Shown: piece by piece, positions 45,778-53,448 of the stretch | Layout of the letters: each line of letters opens with the position of its first letter | Position numbering within the stretch: position 1 is the first letter of the stretch | NCBI GenBank assembly: GCA_900317585.1 | Contig: ONHG01000017.1 | Span: 1 to 57,709 of the forward strand | Direction: 5' to 3' | Length of the DNA: 57,709 bases | DNA from: an uncultured Lachnospiraceae bacterium | GTDB lineage: Bacteria; Bacillota; Clostridia; Lachnospirales; Lachnospiraceae | The notes under the pieces: generated by a model | Told to the model about the DNA's origin: nothing | Database searches by the model: none | What the model saw: the letters and a program-made list of their open reading frames with translations, nothing else | Position numbers and translations under genes: made by a program

Positions 45778-46641
45778 ATGAACGATAAGAAACAAGGAAT
45801 AATATATATCATAATGGCAGGATTCTTTTTTGCCCTGATGACATTTTTTGTGAGGATGTCGGGGGATTTGCCGACCATGCAGAAGGCCTTTTTCAGGAAT
45901 GCGGTAGCAGCAGTAGCGGCTGTTATCTTACTTGCAAAAAGTGATGAAGGCTTCAAAATAAAAAAGGATAGCTGGAAGGATCTTTTTCTGCGAAGCTTCT
46001 TTGGAACAACAGGGCTTATATGCAATTTCTATGCAGTTGACCATCTGGCCATCGCAGATGCCAATATTCTAAACAAATTGTCACCGTTTTTTGCCATAAT
46101 CATGTCATATTTTGTGCTTAAGGAGAAAGCAAACAAGACAGAGTGGCTGTGCGTGGTGACGGCATTTATAGGTGCTGTTTTTGTGGTGAAACCATCTATG
46201 AATGTGCAGTTTTTTAATGCCATGATTGGTGTAATAGGAGGTTTTGGCGCAGGTGTAGCGTATACATTTGTGCGAAAGCTCGGTAAGCAGGGAGAGAGAG
46301 GACCTGTGATAGTCATGTGCTTTTCGGTATTTTCATGTATAGTGACGGCTCCGTTTCTGTTTGTCGGAGCAAAGCCTATGAGTGTATATCAGATTGTCAT
46401 GCTGCTTTTTGCAGGAGCTGCCGCTACAGGCGGACAGCTTTCAATCACAAAGGCATACACCAAGGCACCTGCAAAGGAGATATCGGTGTTCGACTATTCG
46501 CAGGTTATCTTTGCCGCTCTGCTGGGCTTTGTCTTTTTGCAACAGATACCGGACTATCTAAGTGTGATAGGATATGTTATAATAATAGGCAGTGCAATTT
46601 TTAAATGGAACTATAATCTCAGACACGAGGAAAAAGTATGA
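45778..46641 (+). CDS. EamA/DMT-family transporter
   Basis: A 287-residue membrane protein with ten predicted helices arranged as two EamA repeats (about 10-140 and 150-285; MAGFFFALMTFFVRMSG; NKLSPFFAIIMSYFVLKE; ISVFDYSQVIFAALLGF). Substrate is unknown; members export amino acids, nucleobases or other metabolites. ATG 45778 has no clear ribosome site, and TTGACA lies 21-26 bases upstream of it, so a very short or leaderless transcript is possible. Its stop overlaps the nrdG start (ATGA), so the two are translationally linked. Confidence 0.88.
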   Translation: MNDKKQGIIYIIMAGFFFALMTFFVRMSGDLPTMQKAFFRNAVAAVAAVILLAKSDEGFKIKKDSWKDLFLRSFFGTTGLICNFYAVDHLAIADANILNKLSPFFAIIMSYFVLKEKANKTEWLCVVTAFIGAVFVVKPSMNVQFFNAMIGVIGGFGAGVAYTFVRKLGKQGERGPVIVMCFSVFSCIVTAPFLFVGAKPMSVYQIVMLLFAGAAATGGQLSITKAYTKAPAKEISVFDYSQVIFAALLGFVFLQQIPDYLSVIGYVIIIGSAIFKWNYNLRHEEKV

Positions 46642-47165
46642 ACTACGCAGGAATAAAATATTGTGACATAGCAAACGGACTGGGCTGCCGCACTGTGCTT
46701 TTTGTATCAGGCTGCAGAAATCACTGTAAGGGCTGTTTTCAGCCGCAGACATGGGAATTTGACTATGGAGAGCCGTTTGATGAACAGATACAAAACGAGA
46801 TACTCGACTCGCTTAAGCCTTCCTATGTGCAGGGAATTACCCTTTTAGGTGGTGATCCTTTTGAGGAGGAGAATCAGGAGGCACTTGTGCCGTTTATGAG
46901 AAGAGTTAAGGAGCGCTATCCCAATAAGGATGTGTGGGCTTACACAGGCTATCTGTACGAGGAACTGCTTGCAAACGGACGCAAGCACACAGAGTATACG
47001 GATGAGCTTTTATCTATGATAGATGTCCTGGTAGATGGCCCGTTTATAGAGGAACAAAAGGATATCACGCTCAAATTCAAGGGCTCTGCAAACCAGCGTG
47101 TGATAGACATGGAGAAGACAAGAGCAACAGGAGAAGTGTCCATACTGGAATTTACGAAAATATAA
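46638..47165 (+). CDS. nrdG: Anaerobic ribonucleotide reductase activating protein
   Basis: A radical-SAM enzyme of 175 residues that makes the glycyl radical on NrdD. The iron-sulfur motif is CX3CX2C at C26, C30 and C33 (SGCRNHCKGCF), followed by QPQTWEFDYG and the SAM-site Gly-rich stretch ITLLGGDPF. The length is usual. The nrdD gene is not in this window. The start overlaps the DMT transporter stop, an unusual neighbour that gives no clear functional hint. Confidence 0.95.
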   Translation: MNYAGIKYCDIANGLGCRTVLFVSGCRNHCKGCFQPQTWEFDYGEPFDEQIQNEILDSLKPSYVQGITLLGGDPFEEENQEALVPFMRRVKERYPNKDVWAYTGYLYEELLANGRKHTEYTDELLSMIDVLVDGPFIEEQKDITLKFKGSANQRVIDMEKTRATGEVSILEFTKI

Positions 47166-47256
47166 ATCGTAATGTGTGACTAAATTGCTGTATTGTAATT
47201 AGAAAAGAAAATTTGAGAAGAAGCTTTGATAAGCGGATTTAAGAAGAGGATTTGAA

Positions 47257-47595
47257 ATGAAGAAAAAATGCGACAAATTATTAGGAATACTGTGCTATGC
47301 GCTTGGAATTTTAGCTGCGCTTTATGTGGGAGGCTGGCTTATGCTGATTAAGCCTATTCATGTGATTATCATAGCATTTGGCAATGATATGCTGACACTT
47401 CCACTCTTGCTTAAGAGTATCATAAAGATAGCATTTTCTACGACATTTGCAGGGCTTGTGTGGTGCATCGGATACATAGGCTACAACTTTTTTAAGGGAA
47501 ATGAGGACCCTGACTGGGCGGCTATAGAAGCGCGCTTCAGAAATAAGCACAGTGATACAACAAACGAAGATTTACTGAAGGAGAGAGAAGTATGA
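47257..47595 (+). CDS. Two-helix membrane protein upstream of fliB
   Basis: A 112-residue protein with two membrane helices (LLGILCYALGILAALYVGGWL; a second around FSTTFAGLVWCIGYIGY) and a hydrophilic C-terminus. GAAGAGGA precedes the ATG, and the stop overlaps the start of the flagellin methylase gene (ATGA), so both are made together. I do not recognise a named family. Confidence 0.75.
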   Translation: MKKKCDKLLGILCYALGILAALYVGGWLMLIKPIHVIIIAFGNDMLTLPLLLKSIIKIAFSTTFAGLVWCIGYIGYNFFKGNEDPDWAAIEARFRNKHSDTTNEDLLKEREV

Positions 47596-48641
47596 TAGTC
47601 CGTGTACCTGATTATTTTTCAGAGTTTAGCTGCATAGCCGGAGACTGCAAGGATAGCTGCTGTCTGGGCTGGGAAATTGATATTGATGAGGATTCATATG
47701 AGTATTATCAGACACTGCCCGGAGAGGTCGGAGAGCGTCTGAGAAATGGCATGTATGAGACGGAGGATGGCGGGCACGGCATCCGTACAAACAATTGCGG
47801 GCGCTGCATTATGCTAAATGACAAGAATCTGTGTGATTTGTACATAGCAGCTGGCGAGGCATCGCTTAGTGAGGTGTGTACCGATTTTCCAAGGTTTGGC
47901 ATAGAGTACAGAAACGTGGAACAGAAGTGCCTGAGCCTTGCGTGCGAGGAGGTATGCCGTATATTTTTCAGCAAAACAAAGCCTGTTAAGTTTGTAGAGC
48001 AGGAGCTTTTTGGCGACAGCGATGATGACCAGGGAGTCACAGAGGAAGAGGCAGCATTTTTTGAGGAGGTGCAGCGCGAGCTGATTGCCATACTCCAGGA
48101 CAGGACAAAGCCAATCGGAGTACGCGTGGATGAGTACCTTGACAGGGCAAACGAGTACCAGAAGAAGCTGAGCCAAAACGATGTTGAAAAGCATATAGAC
48201 TGGCTTTCGTTTAATGATTTTTCGTTTGAGCATTTTGATATCCGCTTCGGTATCATCAATGAGATGGAACTATTGCGCCAGGTATGGCAGGATTTCAAGG
48301 ATGATATGCAGACTGTCCTCACAGAGGATGATTATGAAAAACGCATGAAGGAGTACATGGCTAGCGGCGATTACCGTGAAAACGATATTGAGCAGCTTCT
48401 TGTATACTTTACCTTCAGATATATCATGAATGCCATCTATGACTCAAATATCATGGTTTATGCATATTTAAGCGTCATGTTTACCATGATAGTCAGGGAT
48501 ATGAATGCCACTCGCTTCTACAAAAACGGTGGCAGCTTCACAATAGAGGACCAGATGGAGGTGGCGAGAATCTTCTCCAAGGAAGTGGAACATTCCGAGG
48601 AAAATGTGGAGGCCGCCAAGGAGGAAATCATCTGGGGATAG
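47592..48641 (+). CDS. fliB: FliB-type flagellin lysine-N-methylase
   Basis: A 349-residue Cys-rich protein of the FliB family. The N-terminal cluster FSCIAGDCKDSCCLGWEIDID and CGRCIMLNDKNLC, together with LSEVCTDFPR, form the metal or iron-sulfur site, and the rest is mainly alpha-helical. FliB methylates surface lysines of flagellin, so this implies a flagellated host, in keeping with the chemoreceptor elsewhere in the window. No flagellin gene is nearby. Confidence 0.92.
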   Translation: MIVRVPDYFSEFSCIAGDCKDSCCLGWEIDIDEDSYEYYQTLPGEVGERLRNGMYETEDGGHGIRTNNCGRCIMLNDKNLCDLYIAAGEASLSEVCTDFPRFGIEYRNVEQKCLSLACEEVCRIFFSKTKPVKFVEQELFGDSDDDQGVTEEEAAFFEEVQRELIAILQDRTKPIGVRVDEYLDRANEYQKKLSQNDVEKHIDWLSFNDFSFEHFDIRFGIINEMELLRQVWQDFKDDMQTVLTEDDYEKRMKEYMASGDYRENDIEQLLVYFTFRYIMNAIYDSNIMVYAYLSVMFTMIVRDMNATRFYKNGGSFTIEDQMEVARIFSKEVEHSEENVEAAKEEIIWG

Positions 48642-48802
48642 TTGCAGCATGCATGTCAGGATAGTTGACTGAAAAATTAAATCTATAATTAAAAATAATA
48701 AGCTATTCAACTAAGTGTTGCAAACACGTAGTGACGTGTTATAAAATGCATATTGTAAAGGTTTTAGTTATCATTTCCCTTTTTATAGTTTTTAGTTTAC
48801 AA

Positions 48803-48836
48803 AAGGAGCTTGCACAGAAATGTGCGGGCTCTTTTT
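48803..48836 (+). terminator. Terminator in the post-fliB gap
   Basis: GAGC/GCTC and GCACA/TGTGC pair around a GAAA loop, followed by TTTTT (48832-48836). It lies about 160 bases after fliB; the stretch between 48642 and 48802 is AT-rich with nothing else recognised. Confidence 0.85.
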
Positions 48837-48911
48837 GTGTGAAATAATTAAAGGCTTCCAGCATTATGCCAGAATCCTCATATTTTTGAGCTGTATTGGG
48901 ATTTATAGTGA

Positions 48912-49190
48912 TTTCAGCTACTTTTTCTCGCAATTTTTCTGGCTTTTGGGCTGGATTTGGGAGCTGTTTTGGGAATTTCTGCAGTTTCAGCTACTTTTTC
49001 TCGCAATTATTCTGGCTTTTGGGCTGGATTTGGGAGCTGTTTTGGGAATTTCTGCAGTTTCAGCTACTTTTTCTCGCAATTATTCCGGCTTTTGGGCTGG
49101 ATTTGGGAGCTGTTTTGGGAATTTCTGCAGTTTCAGCTACTTTTCTCACAATTTTTCCAGCTTTTGGGCTGAAGTTTGGGGTGCTGTTTT
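48912..49190 (+). repeat. 73-bp tandem repeat, nearly four copies
   Basis: Units start at 48912, 48985, 49058 and 49131, each beginning TTTCAGCTAC. The first three are almost identical and the fourth decays toward 49190. The unit is G/T-rich on this strand. Because 73 is not a multiple of 3, one open frame passes through all three frames of the unit, and all frames are open here, giving misleading hydrophobic reading frames. The repeat runs straight into the eroded surface-protein coding region. It is not a CRISPR array because there are no variable spacers. Confidence 0.92.
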
Positions 49191-49194
49191 AAAA

Positions 49195-50004
49195 GATTTA
49201 GGGATTACAGCTCCCCAAGGTCTGCCTACTATACTATCAATCAATGAAACATTGATTCCGGAGTCTGTACCAACGGAAAAGAGATACCTTGTATTGTATT
49301 ATGAGAATCCGCGATTAAAAGAAAAAGGTATTACACCACAGTTCTATACATGGTCATCAGGATATGCTTCAGTATTAACCGATTTTACATATGCAGGTGG
49401 AGATCATTCAGTTACATTCCCTTCTGATTAGAAGGTTATCTATGCCAGCATGAAAGCCGGCAGTGAGCCGGAAATTGCTATGCCATATAATGTTGGCTAT
49501 GAAGTAGATGTAGAAAATCAGCAGGTATCATATTATTATCGTGATGATGCTGCATTTGTAGATGGCACCTTAAAGGATATGAAAGTATCTGTTGACGTAA
49601 ACGGAACAGAGTATCCAACGACATACAATGATACAACAAATCGTTTAGAGTATGTAAAGAGTGGTTTGTCAGATGGCAAAACACATTATCGTTACAAAGC
49701 AAATGGAACCTATGTTGTAGATGCATTCAATTCAAACAGCGAAAAGTATAATAATGCGGATTACTCATATTTTGAATACTATAAATTAAATGCAACAGTT
49801 ACAGCAGCAGTTATGAATAAATCTTTTAACTACAACGAAAATGATGTTGTTAAGTTTAAGGTTGAACAGGATGGTTCTGATACTAAAAAAGCAGCTCCAA
49901 AGAGTGGCGATGACAATGAAGCAGCTACATATATATGCATACTCGGACTTGCAATGGTTGCAATCACAGCAGCTACATATCGCAAGAAGAGAGCTTGCAA
50001 CTAA
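49195..50004 (+). pseudogene. 3' fragment of a cell-surface (probable starch- or glycan-active) protein, with in-frame TAG
   Basis: About 270 codons of good protein-like sequence in one frame, interrupted by a TAG at 49429-49431 (VTFPSD stop KVIYASM). After the stop, a beta-sandwich module (VGYEVDVENQQVSYYYRDDA; VSVDVNGTEYPTTYND; GKTHYRYKANGTYVVDAF) resembles accessory modules of secreted amylases and pullulanases in this family; that match is from memory and uncertain. The C-terminus AAPKSGDDNE, a membrane helix and YRKKRACN form a sortase-type anchor with a PKSGD motif. The 5' end is lost into the 73-bp repeat. The part after the TAG could start at ATG 49450 but lacks a signal peptide. Confidence 0.75.
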
Positions 50005-50040
50005 ACAGCTTTTAAACTAAACATTTTATAAACCTCTTAG

Positions 50041-50068
50041 ATGCCGCACCTTCGGGTGCGGCATTTTA
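50041..50068 (+). terminator. TTCG-loop terminator
   Basis: ATGCCGCACC (50041-50050), a TTCG tetraloop, GGTGCGGCAT (50055-50064), then TTTT-like sequence. It is intact although the gene before it is eroded. Confidence 0.93.
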
Positions 50069-50092
50069 CTATAAATTGGGAAAGAAGTCATA

Positions 50093-50122
50093 TTGCTATC
50101 ATCGCTTTAAATACATTATAAT
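50093..50122 (+). promoter_or_regulatory. Promoter of the Sel1-repeat protein gene
   Basis: TTGCTA (50093-50098) and TATAAT (50117-50122), 18 bases apart, 37 bases before the ATG. Confidence 0.65.
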
Positions 50123-50158
50123 AAGAATAAAACAGCAAAGGCTGTCAAGGAGAACAAT

Positions 50159-51067
50159 ATGAAAAGTACAGCGTTTGATATGGCTATGGTGGCATACAGA
50201 CAAAATGATATGGAGGGCGCATTCCGTCAGTTTCTGTCGCTGGCAGAGGCGCAAGATGCAGATGCCATGAATATGGCAGCAAATATGTTTGAAAGAGGTC
50301 AGGGCACATACCGAGATCCGGGACGTGCGGTGTTTTGGTGGAAGAAAGCGGTGGAGCTTGGAAATGTGGATGCACTTGCCGATTACGGACAGTATCTGGT
50401 CACTACCTTTTTTGATGGCAAGGAGCAGAAGCTTGGTGCAGGGTATCTGGTTACTGCGACGGAGCGTGGCAACAACAGGGCAGGAGAGAGCCTTGTGGAG
50501 TTTGCCCTTAAAAATAACGATGCCGGAGCCAAAGTATACAGGACAGCAGCCGAGTACTGCGACAGGGCTATTGCCTCTGCGACAGATTCTTATCTGCGTA
50601 CACAGTATGTGCAGAAAAAGGGTATGCTTAAATATAAGCTCAGACAGCACAGGATTGGAAATAGTTATATCTATTTTGCGGCGCTATTTTCAGTGATAGG
50701 CGCAATACTTCTCATGGTAGCATCTGTGGATTTATTCCTTGAGCTGCATATGGAATATCGTGATATGTTTGAAATTTTCACATATATAGACAGGATACCG
50801 TGGGAGATGGATATAGCAATGTTTTTTGCGTCAATGCTTCTTTTTACTCTCGGTAAAGTGACAAATAAGCTGCATCTTGCAAGCTTTATGCAGATGTTTT
50901 CATCTGTGTTTGCGGCGGCGGTCGTTGTGCTGCACTTTATCTGTGTGATAAATGATGGCAAGCTGTGGTATGACAAGCTTCTGTGGTATGTGGTGCTTGT
51001 TATCATTCCGCTTATGCTCGGAAAGCTGTTAGGTGAGATACTGAGAAAGATTATCGGTATACAGTAA
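50159..51067 (+). CDS. Sel1-like repeat protein with C-terminal membrane helices
   Basis: A 302-residue protein. Residues about 5-170 are helical with Sel1/TPR-like repeats (MVAYRQNDMEGAFRQFLSLAEAQDADAMNMAANMFERG in part; GRAVFWWKKAVELGNVDALADYG). Residues about 175-300 contain four membrane helices (YFAALFSVIGAILLMVASV; MFFASMLLFTLG; VFAAAVVVLHFICVI; WYVVLVIIPLMLG). Sel1 repeats usually mediate protein contacts, so a cytoplasm-facing scaffold on the membrane is likely; partner unknown. AAGGAG precedes the ATG. Confidence 0.82.
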   Translation: MKSTAFDMAMVAYRQNDMEGAFRQFLSLAEAQDADAMNMAANMFERGQGTYRDPGRAVFWWKKAVELGNVDALADYGQYLVTTFFDGKEQKLGAGYLVTATERGNNRAGESLVEFALKNNDAGAKVYRTAAEYCDRAIASATDSYLRTQYVQKKGMLKYKLRQHRIGNSYIYFAALFSVIGAILLMVASVDLFLELHMEYRDMFEIFTYIDRIPWEMDIAMFFASMLLFTLGKVTNKLHLASFMQMFSSVFAAAVVVLHFICVINDGKLWYDKLLWYVVLVIIPLMLGKLLGEILRKIIGIQ

Positions 51068-51069
51068 TA

Positions 51070-51105
51070 TTATATGATTAAAGGGGGAAAATACCTTTTG
51101 ACCCT
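51070..51105. repeat. Intergenic repeat unit, left of lysR
   Basis: ATATGATTAAAGGG followed by ATACCTTTTGACCCT (51091-51105). The second part is the exact reverse complement of a 15-base unit right of the LysR gene, and the first part is repeated there directly. Confidence 0.7.
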
Positions 51106-51232
51106 CATATCACTATATTGTAAGTAACTATTCAGAATAGTTACTTTTGTAATAGTTTCGAGATGACTTAAGCGATGTAAGACATTTAATGTGTAAAATA
51201 ATATTTCGATATGTAACAAAAGGAGAATGAAC

Positions 51233-52132
51233 ATGACTCTGCAACAACTAAAATACGTGGTGACAGTGGCAGAATGTGGCAATATAACAGAGGCTGCAAA
51301 GCAGCTTTTTGTCTCGCAGCCCACTGTGACCAGCGCTATACATGACCTGGAAAAAGAGATGCAGATAGTTATTTTCATCAGGACAAACAAGGGAGTGATA
51401 CTATCAGAAGATGGTGAGAGATTTCTCGGTCATGCCAGACAGGTGCTCGAGCAGGTAGATCTCATAGAGGGGATCTACAAGGATGATGTGGTGAGTAAGC
51501 CACACTTTGCGGTATCGTGTCAGCACTATTCCTTTGCGGTGAATGCATTTGTGGATGTAATCAGAGAGTTTGATGCATATCAGTATGATTTTACCATCAG
51601 GGAGGAGCAGACTCACGAAATTATTGAGGATGTCACGAATTTAAAGAGTGAGCTGGGAGTCATATATCTAAGTTCAAAAAATACAGAGGTGCTTTCAAAG
51701 ATGCTAAAGCGTAATGAACTCGAGTTCACAGAGCTTTTTACAGCCACACCGCATGTATTCATATGTGACAGTCATCCGCTTGCTTCAAAAAAGAGCATCA
51801 CGATGGATGATCTGCAGGACTATCCGTATCTGACGTATGAGCAGGGAGAGTACAATTCACAGTACTTTTCGGAGGAGTTTGTCAGCACTCTTGACAGCAG
51901 AAAGAATATCAGGGTAAGAGACAGAGCTACACTTTTTAATCTGATAATTGGCTTAAATGGCTACACAGTGTGCTCAGGAGTGATTTCCGCAGAGCTGAAT
52001 GGAAGGAATATTATATCAAAGCCACTTGATGTGGATGAGTATATGAGGATAGGCATTATCAGCAGAAAGGGTGTGGTACTCTCACGATATGCAAGGGAGT
52101 ATATCGAAGCATTGAAGGCGCACTGTATGTGA
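51233..52132 (+). CDS. LysR-family transcriptional regulator
   Basis: A 299-residue regulator; ATG 51233 is 7 bases after AAAGGAG and is preferred to an ATG two codons upstream. The N-terminal helix-turn-helix reads LKYVVTVAECGNITEAAKQLFVSQPTVTSAI in two parts, and residues about 90-295 form the effector-binding domain. The next gene, a thioredoxin-reductase-like flavoprotein on the same strand, is a possible target, with 140 bp of repeat-containing sequence between them. The effector is unknown. Confidence 0.94.
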   Translation: MTLQQLKYVVTVAECGNITEAAKQLFVSQPTVTSAIHDLEKEMQIVIFIRTNKGVILSEDGERFLGHARQVLEQVDLIEGIYKDDVVSKPHFAVSCQHYSFAVNAFVDVIREFDAYQYDFTIREEQTHEIIEDVTNLKSELGVIYLSSKNTEVLSKMLKRNELEFTELFTATPHVFICDSHPLASKKSITMDDLQDYPYLTYEQGEYNSQYFSEEFVSTLDSRKNIRVRDRATLFNLIIGLNGYTVCSGVISAELNGRNIISKPLDVDEYMRIGIISRKGVVLSRYAREYIEALKAHCM

Positions 52133-52150
52133 CGTCACAATAATATAATA

Positions 52151-52220
52151 TGATTAAAGGGTCAAAAGGTATCATCGATGCATGCTTGCATGCAATTCGA
52201 TGTATGCCTTAGTGCCCCAC
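52151..52220. repeat. Intergenic repeat and hairpin, right of lysR
   Basis: ATATGATTAAAGGG (from 52149) overlaps AGGGTCAAAAGGTAT (52158-52172), the inverted partner of the left unit. It runs into a bulged hairpin (GGTAT...ATCGA...TGCATGC TT GCATGC...TCGAT...ATGCC, about 52169-52208), closed by GGG and CCC at the outside. Confidence 0.68.
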
Positions 52221-52271
52221 ACTATATCTAAGGTCTAAATATATACAAACATTTGGTACAAGGAGTACAGC

Positions 52272-53129
52272 ATGTACGATAGTATAATAATAGGAACAGG
52301 TCCTGCCGGACTGTCGGCAGCCCTGAATTTAAAAACATATAAAAAGGATTTTATCTGGTTTGGCTCGAAGAACCTAAGCGAAAAGGTGCAAAAGGCAGAG
52401 AAAATCACAAACTATCCCGGATTTCCACAGATAAGAGGACAGGAGCTGTTTGAACGCTTTGACGCTCATAGGAGAGCTGCGGGAATTGATATAACAGAAA
52501 AGACTGTGACCAATATCATGCCTGCAGGAAACGGCTTTATGGTGCTTGCAGACAATGAGATGTATGAGGCAAGGACTCTCATACTGTGCATGGGTGTGAT
52601 GTCTGCAAAGCAGCTGGACAGGGAGGATGAACTGCTTGGAAAAAGGCTCAGCTACTGTGCCACCTGTGATGGCATGTTTTACAAGGATAAGAGGATAGCT
52701 GTCATATGTAATGACAAAAAGTATGAGCATGAGGTTAAATATCTTGCGGATCTTGCAGCAGAGGTGTTGTATTTCCCAGCCTATAATGACAGCGAAATAG
52801 AGCTTTCCAATGTAAAGATATCAAGGGATATGCCTGTTGCATTGACAGGTGACTCATTTGTGGAAGGAATTACGCTTCGAAGCGGAAAGACTGAGAGCGT
52901 AGACGGAGTATTCTGCCTCAGGAATGCCATCGCACCATCAAAGCTTATGCCGCAGCTTGAAATAGAAAACGGACATATATTGGTGGATAGAGCCCAACAG
53001 ACAAATGTGGCAGGCTGTTTTGCGGCGGGTGACTGTACGGGCAGGCCATACCAGTATACGAAGGCTGTCGGAGAAGGAAATGTGGCAGCACATTCGTGTA
53101 TACAATATCTTAGTAAATCAGAAAAATAA
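52272..53129 (+). CDS. Thioredoxin reductase-like flavoprotein, possibly ferredoxin-dependent type
   Basis: A 285-residue flavoprotein. The FAD site is intact (IIGTGPAGLSAALN near the N-terminus; GCFAAGDCTGRPYQYTKAVGEG near the C-terminus), and the redox-active cysteines are C129 and C132 in SYCATCDGMFY. The place where NADPH-dependent enzymes carry GGGxSA and HRR motifs reads IAVICNDKKYEHEVKYL, so the pyridine nucleotide site is missing. Clostridial ferredoxin-dependent flavin thioredoxin reductases share this loss, so ferredoxin may be the electron donor; this is inference. AAGGAG precedes the ATG, and a strong terminator follows. Confidence 0.88.
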   Translation: MYDSIIIGTGPAGLSAALNLKTYKKDFIWFGSKNLSEKVQKAEKITNYPGFPQIRGQELFERFDAHRRAAGIDITEKTVTNIMPAGNGFMVLADNEMYEARTLILCMGVMSAKQLDREDELLGKRLSYCATCDGMFYKDKRIAVICNDKKYEHEVKYLADLAAEVLYFPAYNDSEIELSNVKISRDMPVALTGDSFVEGITLRSGKTESVDGVFCLRNAIAPSKLMPQLEIENGHILVDRAQQTNVAGCFAAGDCTGRPYQYTKAVGEGNVAAHSCIQYLSKSEK

Positions 53130-53149
53130 TATAGTATTTTGTTAATAAT

Positions 53150-53195
53150 GGTGACTGCTTAGAATACACATTTTGAGCAGTCACCTTATTTTTTT
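53150..53195 (+). terminator. Terminator of the flavoprotein gene
   Basis: GGTGACTGCT (53150-53159) and AGCAGTCACC (53176-53185), a perfect 10-bp stem with a 16-base loop, followed by TTATTTTTTT. Confidence 0.93.
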
Positions 53196-53448
53196 AGAAT
53201 CACGGAATCAATTTCTTAATATAATTATAAGCATGAGTGAAAAATAAAGTCTTTTTAATAAGTTTCACTTAACATATTTACCTTTTCTTAAAAGAGTGCT
53301 ATCCTCGTTTCATTGAAAGAACGCGCGACTTCAAATTAATGTATGAAACTATTGCATAAATTTTAATGTGAAAAAGAGAAAATCTATTGCGAAAAATTAT
53401 GTATGAAAGTTAAATGTATACAGAAAATCGATAAGGAGAATTGTTAAA
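53196..53448 (+). other. AT-rich leader region of the aspartase gene
   Basis: No gene is seen. ATGTATGAAA occurs twice exactly 60 bases apart (53339-53348 and 53399-53408), and GTGAAA/TTTCAC form a weak inverted pair near 53237-53271. These could be regulator sites or chance in AT-rich sequence. No clear promoter was assigned. Confidence 0.35.

Noticed and set aside
45647-45778. A short frame MKKKLLVYFSLHLKRT between lacI and the DMT gene
   Set aside because: It runs through the terminator and has no ribosome site.
48912-49190. Possible CRISPR array
   Set aside because: The unit repeats as a whole every 73 bases with no variable spacers and no cas genes nearby.
48820-49431. A 203-codon open frame over the 73-bp repeats
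   Set aside because: It starts inside a terminator hairpin, and the repeat makes all three frames open by arithmetic; only the part after about 49190 looks like real protein.
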